Source of the DNA: Spirochaetota bacterium
GTDB taxonomy: Bacteria > Spirochaetota > Spirochaetia > ARS1246
Reading direction: 5' to 3'
Assembly: GCA_024275515.1 (NCBI GenBank)
Contig: JAJRYZ010000222.1
Location: forward strand, 1 to 44,527
DNA length: 44,527 nucleotides
Shown: one piece after another, positions 35,965 to 44,527 of the stretch
How positions within the stretch are numbered: the first letter of the stretch is position 1
How the letters are laid out: every line of letters begins with the position of its first letter
The notes under the pieces: model-generated
Database searches by the model: none
The model's input: the letters and a program-made list of their open reading frames with translations, nothing else
What the model was told of the DNA's origin: nothing
Translations under genes and position numbers: made by a program

Positions 35965-37605
35965 ATGAGAATCGGGATTGGTCAGATCAATACGACGATC
36001 GGCGATTTTTCGGGAAACCGGCGTCGGATTCTCGATCTATGCGGTCGCGCCGTTGCCGACCGGGTCGATCTGGTGGTATTCCCCGAGATGAGTCTCTGCG
36101 GGTACCCGCCGAACGATCTTCTCGACCACGACGCCTTCGCCCGCGAAAGCCTTAAATCGCTTCGGCGGTTGCAGCGCGAGGCGCCGCGCGGGGTCGCGAT
36201 CGCGGTGGGATACGTCGACCGAAACCGGTCGGCCTCCGGCAAGCCGCTGCTCAACTCGGTGGCGGTCGTCCGCGACGGCGCGATCATTCACTCGCAGTCC
36301 AAGACGCTGCTTCCCACCTATGACGTATTCGACGAGGCGCGCTATTTCGAGCCGGCGTCGACGCGGACCGTGTTCGAACTCGGCGGCCGTAGAATAGGAA
36401 TCGCGGTGTGCGAGGACATCTGGTGGGAGACCGAATCCGCCCCCGGCACGCGCTATCCGCTCGATCCGGTGGGCGATCTGCTCGATGCCGGCGCCGAGCT
36501 GATTCTCGCCCCGTCGGCTTCACCCTACTTCGAGGGCAAGGTCGCGATTCGGGCGCGGCTGCTGTCGCGGATCGGCCGCTCGTCGGGCGCTCCGGTGGTA
36601 TACGTCAACATGGTCGGCGGCAACGACAGCCTTATCTTCGACGGGCAGTCGCTGGTCACCGACGCCGAGGGCAATCTGGTATATCGGGCCGCAGGATTCG
36701 AGGAGGCGTACGACGTTTTCGATACCGAGGCGCCGGCGCCGCTCGTTTCGATCGAAGTCGACCGGTACGAGGAGATTCGAAAGGCGCTGGTGCTGGGGAC
36801 TCGCGACTATCTGGCGAAGACGGGATTTTCATCGGTACATCTCGGCCTCTCCGGGGGCATCGACAGCGCGCTCGTCGCGACCCTCGCCGCCGAAGCTTTG
36901 GGGTCCGACAACGTGACGGCGTTCGGACTGCCTTCGCGCTACTCGTCGGAAGGCAGCGTAGCCGATGCGAAGCGGCTGTGTGAGAGTCTGGGAATTCGCT
37001 TTCGGCTGATGCCGATCGAGACGCCGTTCGCCGCCGTCCTCGAGACGCTCGCTCCACATTTCGACGGCGCCGAACCCGACATTACCGAAGAGAACTTGCA
37101 GGCGCGGATCCGGGGAATGTTGTTGATGGCGTATTCGAATAAGACCGGTTCGCTGGTTCTGGCCACGGGAAATAAATCCGAGCTCGCCGTCGGGTACTGC
37201 ACGCTGTACGGCGATATGTGCGGGAGCCTTGCGGTGATCGGCGACCTGTTCAAGACCGACGTTTACGGGTTGTGCCGTCACATCAACGGCGACCGCGAGA
37301 TTATCCCCGAGTCGATTCTGACCAAACCACCTTCCGCGGAGCTCCGCCCCGATCAGAAGGATGCCGACTCGCTCCCTCCCTACGAGGTGCTCGACGAGGT
37401 GCTCGAACGATATCTTCTCGCCAACCGCACCGGCGCGGAGATCGAAGCCGAAGGGTTCGATGCGACTTTGGTGCGTCGGGTGCTGACGCTGGTCGGGCGC
37501 GCCGAGTATAAGCGTCGACAGGCGCCTCCCGTGCTCAAGGTATCGCCGCGGGCATTCGGTACCGGACGACGGATGCCGATCGCCCGGCGAATCTACGAAG
37601 CGTGA
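35965..37605 (+). CDS. nadE: Glutamine-dependent NAD+ synthetase
   Basis: N-terminal nitrilase domain (VVFPEMSLCGYPPNDLL, IGIAVCEDIWWE), C-terminal HLGLSGGIDSALVATLAAEALG, LVLATGNKSELAVGYCTLYGDMCG. Confidence 0.96.
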   Translation: MRIGIGQINTTIGDFSGNRRRILDLCGRAVADRVDLVVFPEMSLCGYPPNDLLDHDAFARESLKSLRRLQREAPRGVAIAVGYVDRNRSASGKPLLNSVAVVRDGAIIHSQSKTLLPTYDVFDEARYFEPASTRTVFELGGRRIGIAVCEDIWWETESAPGTRYPLDPVGDLLDAGAELILAPSASPYFEGKVAIRARLLSRIGRSSGAPVVYVNMVGGNDSLIFDGQSLVTDAEGNLVYRAAGFEEAYDVFDTEAPAPLVSIEVDRYEEIRKALVLGTRDYLAKTGFSSVHLGLSGGIDSALVATLAAEALGSDNVTAFGLPSRYSSEGSVADAKRLCESLGIRFRLMPIETPFAAVLETLAPHFDGAEPDITEENLQARIRGMLLMAYSNKTGSLVLATGNKSELAVGYCTLYGDMCGSLAVIGDLFKTDVYGLCRHINGDREIIPESILTKPPSAELRPDQKDADSLPPYEVLDEVLERYLLANRTGAEIEAEGFDATLVRRVLTLVGRAEYKRRQAPPVLKVSPRAFGTGRRMPIARRIYEA

Positions 37606-37612
37606 GACGCCG

Positions 37613-37653
37613 AGCGATTCCGAATCCGGCTCGCCGCATCATTCGGAATCGCT
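37613..37653. repeat. Palindromic element E7
   Basis: AGCGATTCCGAAT ... ATTCGGAATCGCT: perfect 13-bp arms, 15-nt loop. Confidence 0.8.
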
Positions 37654-37696
37654 TCGAAGCGCACCGTGCGGTTGCGGCGTGAGACGCCGGCGTGCT

Positions 37697-37724
37697 ATTA
37701 TTGAATGAACGTTCATTCAATAAT
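37697..37724. promoter_or_regulatory. TetR-type operator, perfect 28-bp palindrome
   Basis: ATTATTGAATGAACGTTCATTCAATAAT is exactly self-complementary and ends 13 bp before the tetR ATG. Confidence 0.88.
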
Positions 37725-37737
37725 GAAGGATACGTCA

Positions 37738-38334
37738 ATGGCTCGACGACCCGACGGTGCGAAACGCGCGAAAATCATCGAAGCGGCGAGGACGACCTTC
37801 GGCGAGAACGGGTACCGACGCACCACGGTTAAGCAGATTGCCGCCGCCGCGGGCATCGCTCCCGGCACGCTCTATACCTACTTCGCAAACAAAGAGGATC
37901 TTTTCTCCGAAGCCGTCGGGGAAATCTGGCGTCGCTTTATTACCGGGATGCAGAGCATTTCGGTCGGCCGGGGCGCCTTCCTGGAAAAGCTCGTTGCGTT
38001 TATAGATTTCGGTTTCGACCTGATCGAAGAGATTCACCCGCTCCTGCGGGGTATGTTCTCCGAGGCGAATCGGAGAGAGCTCCTGATCGAGCGGGTGGAG
38101 GAGGTGTGCGAGTTTATCGGCGGGTTCTTCGACGACTCTCTCAGTAAGGGCGTTCTGTTTGGGTCGACGAGCAACGAAGAGCTTCGTCGTTTCAACCTTC
38201 GGATGATCGTTTCGGGAATCCTCTTCCGCGCCGCCCTGGCGCCTCCGAACGCGTTGCGCGCCGAGTTCGAATCGATAAGACGCGGGCTTGTCCTCGGGAT
38301 TAACGAACGTATGTCGGTCCGCGGGCGGTCGTAA
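37738..38334 (+). CDS. TetR/AcrR-family transcriptional regulator
   Basis: AKIIEAARTTFGENGYRRTTVKQIAAAAGIAPGTLYTYFANKEDLFSE. Confidence 0.94.
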   Translation: MARRPDGAKRAKIIEAARTTFGENGYRRTTVKQIAAAAGIAPGTLYTYFANKEDLFSEAVGEIWRRFITGMQSISVGRGAFLEKLVAFIDFGFDLIEEIHPLLRGMFSEANRRELLIERVEEVCEFIGGFFDDSLSKGVLFGSTSNEELRRFNLRMIVSGILFRAALAPPNALRAEFESIRRGLVLGINERMSVRGRS

Positions 38335-38343
38335 GGAAAGCGA

Positions 38344-39615
38344 GTGAAACGCAGGGTACTGATCGTTCCTTTGCTCGTTGCGTTCGTGCTTCTGGTCGTT
38401 GCGGGGGTGATCAGGCGACTCGATTCTCCCGAGGCCGTCGAGGAGCGCGTCGAAGGCGTCGTCGTGGTGATCGGTGCGGTCGAGCGAAGAAACATCGAAG
38501 AGATTCTCCGGTATCCGGGGACCTTAACGCCGCGGCAAACGGTAACCGTCGTTCCAAAAGTCGCCGGCCGGGTCGAGACTATTCATGTTTCCGAAGGCGA
38601 GCGCGTCGCGCCGGGTCGGTTGCTCATCTCGCTCGATTCGCAATCGATCGAGCTTCAGGCCGATCAGGCGTACTCCGCGTGGCAGGCGGCGCTCGCCCAG
38701 TACCGGAAAGCCGAACGGGGGGTCCGCGAGGGCGAGCTTGAAAACGCGAGGGCGAGCTACGCACAGGCGCGCGACGACCTCGAAGCGGCGCGGCGCGACC
38801 TCGAGCGTTCGAAGCGGCTCTACGAGGCGGGAACGATCGCCCGGGCGAAGTACGAGGAGGCCGAAGCGGCGTTTCGTTCGGCGAGCACCGCCGTGGAAAA
38901 CGCGAAGCGCTCTCTTGAAATGATGGAAGAGGGCGCGACGAGCGAAGAACTCGATTCGGCGAAGGCGAACGCCGAAGCGCTCAAGGCGCGGTACGATCTG
39001 GCAGAGCTGCAGATCGCCGAAACCCGGATTACCGCGTCCTCGTACGGAACGGTCGCGAGTATCATGGTCGACGCGGGGAACATGGTCGCGCAGGGGACGC
39101 CGCTCATCGCGATCGTCGGCGAGGACCCGATCTACGCGCAGGTGGCGATCCCCGAAAAGTACTACGGCCGGTTCGTCGACGCGAAGCGAAGGATCGCGGC
39201 AAGGGTCTACCCGACGGCGTACGGGACGGAGCGGCCCTACGCCGGCTTCGTCGAGCGCGTCTCGCCGTTGATCGATCCGCAGAGCAGGACATTTACCGTC
39301 GAGATCGCGCTCCCGAACCCGTCGGGTCGGCTCAAGCCCGGGATGTACGTCAATACCGATATCATCATCGACATACGCGAGAACGCGCTCGTCGTGCCCG
39401 AATCGGCCGTCGTGCGACGAGACGACCGCGACGTGTTGTTCGCCGTACGGGAGGGCGCCTCGGCGCACGCAACCATGATCGAGATCGATCCGGGGCTTCG
39501 AAGCGGAGGGTATGTGGAGATTCGGTCCGGACTTGTCGGGGACGAACCGATTATCGTCGAAGGAAACGCCTTCCTCGAAGACGGGCAACCGGTAAGAGTC
39601 GTTACCGTCGAATGA
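38344..39615 (+). CDS. RND efflux periplasmic adaptor (membrane fusion protein)
   Basis: TVVPKVAGRVETIHVSEGERVAPGRLLISLD, coiled coil, ITASSYGTVASIMVDAGNMVAQGTPLIAIV. Confidence 0.93.
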   Translation: MKRRVLIVPLLVAFVLLVVAGVIRRLDSPEAVEERVEGVVVVIGAVERRNIEEILRYPGTLTPRQTVTVVPKVAGRVETIHVSEGERVAPGRLLISLDSQSIELQADQAYSAWQAALAQYRKAERGVREGELENARASYAQARDDLEAARRDLERSKRLYEAGTIARAKYEEAEAAFRSASTAVENAKRSLEMMEEGATSEELDSAKANAEALKARYDLAELQIAETRITASSYGTVASIMVDAGNMVAQGTPLIAIVGEDPIYAQVAIPEKYYGRFVDAKRRIAARVYPTAYGTERPYAGFVERVSPLIDPQSRTFTVEIALPNPSGRLKPGMYVNTDIIIDIRENALVVPESAVVRRDDRDVLFAVREGASAHATMIEIDPGLRSGGYVEIRSGLVGDEPIIVEGNAFLEDGQPVRVVTVE

Positions 39616-39628
39616 AAACCGCGGAAGG

Positions 39629-42600
39629 ATGAAGATAACCAATCTTTCGATCCGTCATCCTATTACGACTCTTATGGCTTTTGCGGGTCTTTTCCTCCTG
39701 GGCGTGGTCTCGCTGAGCCGTCTGGCGCTCGATCTGTTTCCCGACGTGTCGATGCCGACGCTCGCGGTTTTTACCGCCTATCCGGGCGTCGGGCCGTACG
39801 AAGTCGAGTCGGGTGTGACCAAGCCGATCGAAGAGGCTCTGACCTCGGTCAACGGGATCGAACGGATATCATCGACTTCGGCCGAAGGCGTTTCGATGAT
39901 CGTCGCGAACTTTGCCTGGTCGAAAGATATGGACGCCGCGGTGGCGGACGTCCGCGAGGCGATAAACGCGATCGAGGACTCGCTTCCCGAGGGCGCCGAG
40001 CGTTCGGGGATCTACAAGTTCAATCCTCAACTTCTGCCGTCCTTGGTATTCAACGTCTACACCGAGACTAAAGGCATCGACGTCCGCCATCTGGCCGAGA
40101 AAAAAATCGTTCCGGCGCTTGAAAAAGTCGAAGGCGTCGGCCGCGCGGACGTTTTCGGCGGATCGATCAAGGCGGTCATGTGTCGGCTCGATCTTGACGA
40201 GATAGGCAAACGCGAGATTCCGATATCGCAGGTCCTGCGGGCGTTTCAGGGGGAGAACATCGATCTTCCCGGCGGAGCGATCACCGCAGGCGATCGATAC
40301 TTGATCGTCCGGACGATGGGAGAGTTCGATTCGATCGAGGACGTCGGCTATGTTCTCCTCGGATATCGCAACTCGGTTCCGGTTCTGCTGCGCGACGTCG
40401 CGCGGATCACTCTCGACACGGCTCGGCAGGAGGAGTTTGTCCGCGCCGGAGGGGCCGACGGCATTACCATCGCGATCCGACGGCAACCCGGGCACAACAC
40501 GGTCGTGGTCAACGACGCGGTCAAAGAGGTCCTCGAAGCGATAAGACCGACGCTCCCCGAATCGATACGCGTCGAGATTACCACCGATCAGTCGGTCTCG
40601 ATTATCCGTTCGATCGGTGGCGTGGCGAATTCCGCCTGGCAAGGCGGGTTGCTCGCGGTATTCGTCCTGCTCTTCTTTCTCCGCAACGTTCGCTCGACGC
40701 TCATCATCGCGACCGTGATTCCTGTATCGGTAGTGGCCACATTCTCGCTGATGGATTTCGGCGGACTGACGATGAATATGGTCTCCTTGATGGGAATCAC
40801 CCTCGGGGTAGGGATGTTCGTCGACAACTCGATCGTTGTTCTCGAATCGAGCTATCGTAAACAACTCGCCGGGCTCTCGCCCGCCGAGGCGGCGCGGGAG
40901 GGAACCGCCGAGGTGGGAAAGCCGATTATCGCGTCGACCTTGACGACGGTGGCGGTGTTCATTCCGATGCTTTTCGTCCAGGGCATCGCCGGGCTCATCT
41001 TCGACGATCTTTCGCTGACCGTCGCCTTCGCGCTACTCGTTTCGCTCGCCGTCGCGCTGACGCTGATTCCGCTGCTTTCCGCGAAGCTGCTCAAGCTCGA
41101 AGGAGTCCGGATCGCCCTTCCCGCTTCCGTCGACGAGGGGCATCGTGAGCTCTCGCTTGCCGACATCGATGTTCGGACGGGGAACCGGTTCCTCGACCGG
41201 ATCTCGTCGGGAATCCGCGCGTTGCTTTCGCGTATGGACGACGCCTACGAGGTGATCGTCGGCCGGGCCCTTGACCACGCGGTGCTCGTCGTGGTGAGCG
41301 CGGTGGCGTTGCTCGGGCTTAGCCTCGCTTCGATTCTGCTTCTCGGAATGGAGTTTTTGCCCGAGTCCGACGAGGGGCGATTCGAGATTTATGTCGAGAC
41401 GAGAGTCGGCAATTCCTACGAGGCGACCACGCGAAAAGTCGCCGAAATGGAGCGAATAGTCGCCGAGATCGCCGGAAGCGATCTCGTGTCGATCACCTCC
41501 GAGATCGGGCGAGGGGGAAACGCCATCGAAGCGGGGGCGGTCGGGAGCAATCTTGCCGCCGTCGGCGTCAATCTGACCGACAAGGACGATCGCGACCGTT
41601 CGGTCTGGCGAATCCTCAACGAGCTTGATCGGGCCTTTTCCGAGCGGCTCGTCGACGTGAAGTACCGGATGAGCGTCCAGAGCGTCGCGTCTCTCGCCGT
41701 CTCGGCGAGCGGCGCCGGCGAGCCGATTGTGGTAGAGCTGCGGAGCAACGACCTCGACAAACTTTACGCCTACGCGCGGCGGATCGAGTCGATCATGAGT
41801 CGCGTCGACGGGATACGAAACATCAGAGTTTCGCATACCGTTGGGAAGCCGGAGCTTCAGTTTCGAATCAAACGCAGGGAGGCGCTCTCTCTCGGGATAA
41901 GCCCGTTCGAAATAGCGACGACGGTCCGCGCCGCGTATATGGGAACGACGGTAACCAGATACGCCGCGTTCGACGAAAGCTACGACGTGGTGGTGACGCT
42001 TCGAGAGGAGGACCGGACTCCCGAACGTTTTGCGTCCCTGTTCTTTATCAACCCCGCCGGCGTGCGGATCCCGCTCGAGAACCTGGTGGAGATAGTGGAA
42101 GGCGCCGGTCCGGTGGCGATACGAAGACTCGATCGAACCCGGGTCATTTCGGTGACCGCCGCGCTGACGGGCGACCGAGCGCTCAACCGCGTCATGGCCG
42201 ATCTTCGCGCGAAGGTCGAAGCCGACGGCCCCGCGCCGGTCGGAATCGAACGGACGTACACCGGCGCGAGCGAGGAAATGGCCGCCGGCTACGGAAGCCT
42301 TCTGCTTGCGCTGTTGTTCGCCGTGGCGTTGGTGTACATGGTCATGGCGTCTCAGTTCGAGTCGCTGCTGCATCCGTTCATCGTCATGTTCTCGGTTCCC
42401 TTCGCGATCATAGGGCTCGTCGCGGCGCTTCTGATCACCAACACCACTTTCAGCTTGCTCGCTTTCGTGGGGGGGATTCTCCTGGTCGGAATCGTCGTAA
42501 ACAACGGGATCGTCCTTATCGACTATATGAATATGCTCCGTTCGCGGGGCGTTCCGGTCCGAAGGGCGATCATTCAGGGCGGAAAGACGCGGCTCAAGCC

Positions 42601-42808
42601 GATCCTAATGACTACGCTTACGACGATTCTTGCGTTGTTACCCATGTCTCTCGGTTTGGGGACCGGTTCGGAGATTCGGGCGCCGATGGGTCGGGCGGTG
42701 GTCGGAGGGCTTGCGACCTCGACGATGGTTACCCTCGTGCTTATTCCCGTCATCTATTGGATCGTCGAGACCAAGATAAAGAAACCTCAAGGAGGGATGC
42801 GAACATGA
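39629..42808 (+). CDS. RND efflux transporter, AcrB/HAE1-like
   Basis: LSIRHPITTLMAFAGLFLLGVVSLSRLALDLFPDVSMPTLAVFTAYPGVGPYEVESGVTKPIEEALTSVNGIERISS; VDNSIVVLESSYR; 1059 aa. Confidence 0.96.
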   Translation: MKITNLSIRHPITTLMAFAGLFLLGVVSLSRLALDLFPDVSMPTLAVFTAYPGVGPYEVESGVTKPIEEALTSVNGIERISSTSAEGVSMIVANFAWSKDMDAAVADVREAINAIEDSLPEGAERSGIYKFNPQLLPSLVFNVYTETKGIDVRHLAEKKIVPALEKVEGVGRADVFGGSIKAVMCRLDLDEIGKREIPISQVLRAFQGENIDLPGGAITAGDRYLIVRTMGEFDSIEDVGYVLLGYRNSVPVLLRDVARITLDTARQEEFVRAGGADGITIAIRRQPGHNTVVVNDAVKEVLEAIRPTLPESIRVEITTDQSVSIIRSIGGVANSAWQGGLLAVFVLLFFLRNVRSTLIIATVIPVSVVATFSLMDFGGLTMNMVSLMGITLGVGMFVDNSIVVLESSYRKQLAGLSPAEAAREGTAEVGKPIIASTLTTVAVFIPMLFVQGIAGLIFDDLSLTVAFALLVSLAVALTLIPLLSAKLLKLEGVRIALPASVDEGHRELSLADIDVRTGNRFLDRISSGIRALLSRMDDAYEVIVGRALDHAVLVVVSAVALLGLSLASILLLGMEFLPESDEGRFEIYVETRVGNSYEATTRKVAEMERIVAEIAGSDLVSITSEIGRGGNAIEAGAVGSNLAAVGVNLTDKDDRDRSVWRILNELDRAFSERLVDVKYRMSVQSVASLAVSASGAGEPIVVELRSNDLDKLYAYARRIESIMSRVDGIRNIRVSHTVGKPELQFRIKRREALSLGISPFEIATTVRAAYMGTTVTRYAAFDESYDVVVTLREEDRTPERFASLFFINPAGVRIPLENLVEIVEGAGPVAIRRLDRTRVISVTAALTGDRALNRVMADLRAKVEADGPAPVGIERTYTGASEEMAAGYGSLLLALLFAVALVYMVMASQFESLLHPFIVMFSVPFAIIGLVAALLITNTTFSLLAFVGGILLVGIVVNNGIVLIDYMNMLRSRGVPVRRAIIQGGKTRLKPILMTTLTTILALLPMSLGLGTGSEIRAPMGRAVVGGLATSTMVTLVLIPVIYWIVETKIKKPQGGMRT

Positions 42809-43962
42809 CACGACCGATCGGCAGACTCGGCCTCGCCGGTGCGCTGCTTGCGACGGTCATGATCGTCGTTTCATGCGGAAGGTACTTCAGCGCCGAAATC
42901 GCCGGCTACGTCAAGGACTCCGACTCCGGCGCGGGGATCGACGGCGCGATAATCCGCATCTATCTCAACGAGCCCGACTCGGCCGACGCGGCGGGGTTTA
43001 TCGTCGAGACCGCCTCGGTTACGAGCGCGGGGAATCCGGGGTACTTCAACCACGAGATCATCTGGCAGAATCTCTTCCCCGCTTTCGGAGCCGAAGGCGA
43101 TACGAACTCGGTGTGGCTCGGCATTACTCACGAAGACTATCTTCAAGCGGCGGTTCAGGTTCGCGGGATTCTGTCGGGGACGGTCAACTTTATTCCCGAC
43201 GTCTTGCTCGACCGGGCGGAGTTCTCGACGCCGCTCGTGCGCGGAGGGGTGATAGGCCCGTCGGGCGACGGGCTAAACGGCGTGCGGGTCGTGCTCGACA
43301 TCGCTTCTACCGACGAGACCGAGGATTACGTCACGGTAACGACCACCGTCGGCGGAGACGACGGGACGTACGAGTTCAGCGACGTTTCCTGGCGCGACGA
43401 CCAAGCGGCGGGCGGCGGGTCGGACACCGAAGACGCGACGGTGCTCGTCGACGACGACGAGTACGGTTCGACCCAGGAACTCTCGATCGTCTTGAGCTCC
43501 GGCCGGGAAAAGGAGATAACCGAGTATCTCGTCGTGAGCAGGAGCGACCCGACGAGCTTCGCGACGACGCTTACCGGAAGGTGCCTCAACCGCTACGGCA
43601 GCGCGCCGGACCTTCAGGAGGTGCCGGCGCAGGGAATCGAGGTGACGTGCGCCTATGTCGACGACGACGGTCCGCACACGCTTTACGATCAGACCGACCC
43701 CGACGGGAGCTACTCGTTTTTCATCCGGTGGACCGACGCCGATTACGGCGATTTTCTCGACGGAAGCGCGGACTCGACGATCCCCGCCGGGGAGGACGGG
43801 CTGATCGTCGAAATCACCTTCGCAGCTCCGTTCGCCGCGCTTTCGTTCGTCGGAGCGTCGCCGGGATCCTACGAGCTTCCGGCGGGATCGACGACCGACG
43901 ACAGGCAGGTCAAATCGTGGCTCGATCCCAACTACGCGCCCGACGCGGTGAACGTAAACTAG
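42805..43962 (+). CDS. Putative lipoprotein with repeated Ig-like/carboxypeptidase-regulatory-like segments, within RND operon
   Basis: Lipobox VMIVVSCG; AEIAGYVKDSDSGAGIDGAIIRIYLNE, GGVIGPSGDGLNGVRVVLDIAS; ATGA overlap with the RND gene. Confidence 0.75.
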   Translation: MTRPIGRLGLAGALLATVMIVVSCGRYFSAEIAGYVKDSDSGAGIDGAIIRIYLNEPDSADAAGFIVETASVTSAGNPGYFNHEIIWQNLFPAFGAEGDTNSVWLGITHEDYLQAAVQVRGILSGTVNFIPDVLLDRAEFSTPLVRGGVIGPSGDGLNGVRVVLDIASTDETEDYVTVTTTVGGDDGTYEFSDVSWRDDQAAGGGSDTEDATVLVDDDEYGSTQELSIVLSSGREKEITEYLVVSRSDPTSFATTLTGRCLNRYGSAPDLQEVPAQGIEVTCAYVDDDGPHTLYDQTDPDGSYSFFIRWTDADYGDFLDGSADSTIPAGEDGLIVEITFAAPFAALSFVGASPGSYELPAGSTTDDRQVKSWLDPNYAPDAVNVN

Positions 43963-44379
43963 GTGAGCGGGGTGAGGCGACGGTGTGCGGCGGCCCTCCT
44001 CGCTCTTGCCGCCTCGATGATGGTCCTCCCCCGGGCGACCGTTGCAGACGATTCTGCGGGGAGCGAAGCGAACACGGCCGAAGATGACGCGGTCGAGCTG
44101 ACCCTCGACGAGGCGGTGCGGCTCGCCGCCGAGCGTTCGAACGAAGTGCGAATAGGCGGGCTCAGGCTGGAGAAGGCCGCGTCGGAGCTCGCCGCCGCCA
44201 GGGCGCGTCGCGGCCCGACCGTGACCGTACAGAGCTCGGGGTCGGCGCTTTCCAATCCTCCCGAAGGTATCAACATCGCCAAAGGGGCCTTCGGCTACGC
44301 CCCGACCTACCAGTCCGCCGCGCCGGTCGCCGTCCCCGACCAGGAGTACGTTCTCGTGGCCGACGCGGAGCATACCTAG
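43963..44379 (+). pseudogene. TolC-like outer membrane efflux protein, N-terminal part only
   Basis: ELTLDEAVRLAAERSNEVRIGGLRLEKAASELAAARARRGPTVTVQSSGSALSNPPEGI...DQEYVLVADAEHT*; full-length TolC homologs are about 400-480 aa. Confidence 0.65.
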
Positions 44380-44527
44380 AGCCTGTCCCAAAACCGGCGA
44401 TTTCGGACCGGCACAAGTTTGGCGTTGAGATCGGCCGACGGAATCGTCCGGCGTCGGGTCGATTCAACCGAGGCGTCGGCGCTTTTTCTCCGTTGAGCCT
44501 GGTTTTCCATAAGCCATTACATACACC
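44380..44527. mobile_element. Possible insertion-sequence terminus (partial, runs off window)
   Basis: GAGCCTGTCCCAAAA immediately follows the premature stop of the TolC-like gene; resembles IS ends but no transposase is visible. Confidence 0.3.

Noticed and set aside
38524-43962. Long antisense/overlapping ORFs (38524-39642 -, 39869-40864 -, 41033-42373 -, 42873-44087 +, 43273-44391 -)
   Set aside because: Shadow ORFs of the efflux operon; Arg/Asp/His-rich without domain signatures.
1-44527. CRISPR array, rRNA, tRNA, retron, DGR, toxin-antitoxin or phage-defence cluster
   Set aside because: No regularly spaced repeats, reverse transcriptase, Cas-like or typical defence proteins seen. The 1482-1586 foldback has some clover-like folding but no tRNA consensus.

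Overview
High-GC, very compact bacterial chromosome segment. Gene content suggests a spirochaete-type genome (inference). About 33 protein-coding genes are supportable. They include an Rrf2 C-terminal fragment, ClpS, a glucuronokinase-like GHMP kinase plus GalU, an HD protein, a CDF transporter, threonine synthase, aspartate kinase, a repeat-rich lipoprotein, a membrane-protein/DjlA-like operon, an ECF sigma/anti-sigma pair, PspA, a STAS protein with a Zn ribbon, an NtrC-type regulator without an HTH, FxsA, a WecG/TagA glycosyltransferase, RsmE, a CtpA-type S41 protease, a FapA/DUF342 protein, a dolichol/DAG-kinase-like enzyme, ProS, a dicarboxylate symporter, NadE, and a TetR-MFP-RND efflux operon. 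No rRNA, tRNA, CRISPR array or known defence system was recognised. The most notable structure not explained by genes is a family of at least seven short palindromes (REP/RPE-like). Their arms covary (GCACTTC/GAAGTGC, GCAGTTC/GAACTGC, GCAATTC/GAATTGC, GCGATTC/GAATCGC). Two lie inside or next to the annotated 5' ends of clpS and the aspartate kinase gene, and one is bracketed by a 13-bp perfect direct repeat. Other observations are two larger foldback elements with terminal inverted repeats (about 105 and 149 bp), a consensus sigma-54 promoter, a TetR operator that is a perfect 28-bp palindrome, an in-frame TAA inside an SDR-like gene, and a TolC-like gene cut off at a putative insertion-sequence end. 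All product calls come from reading the translations; no database search was run.
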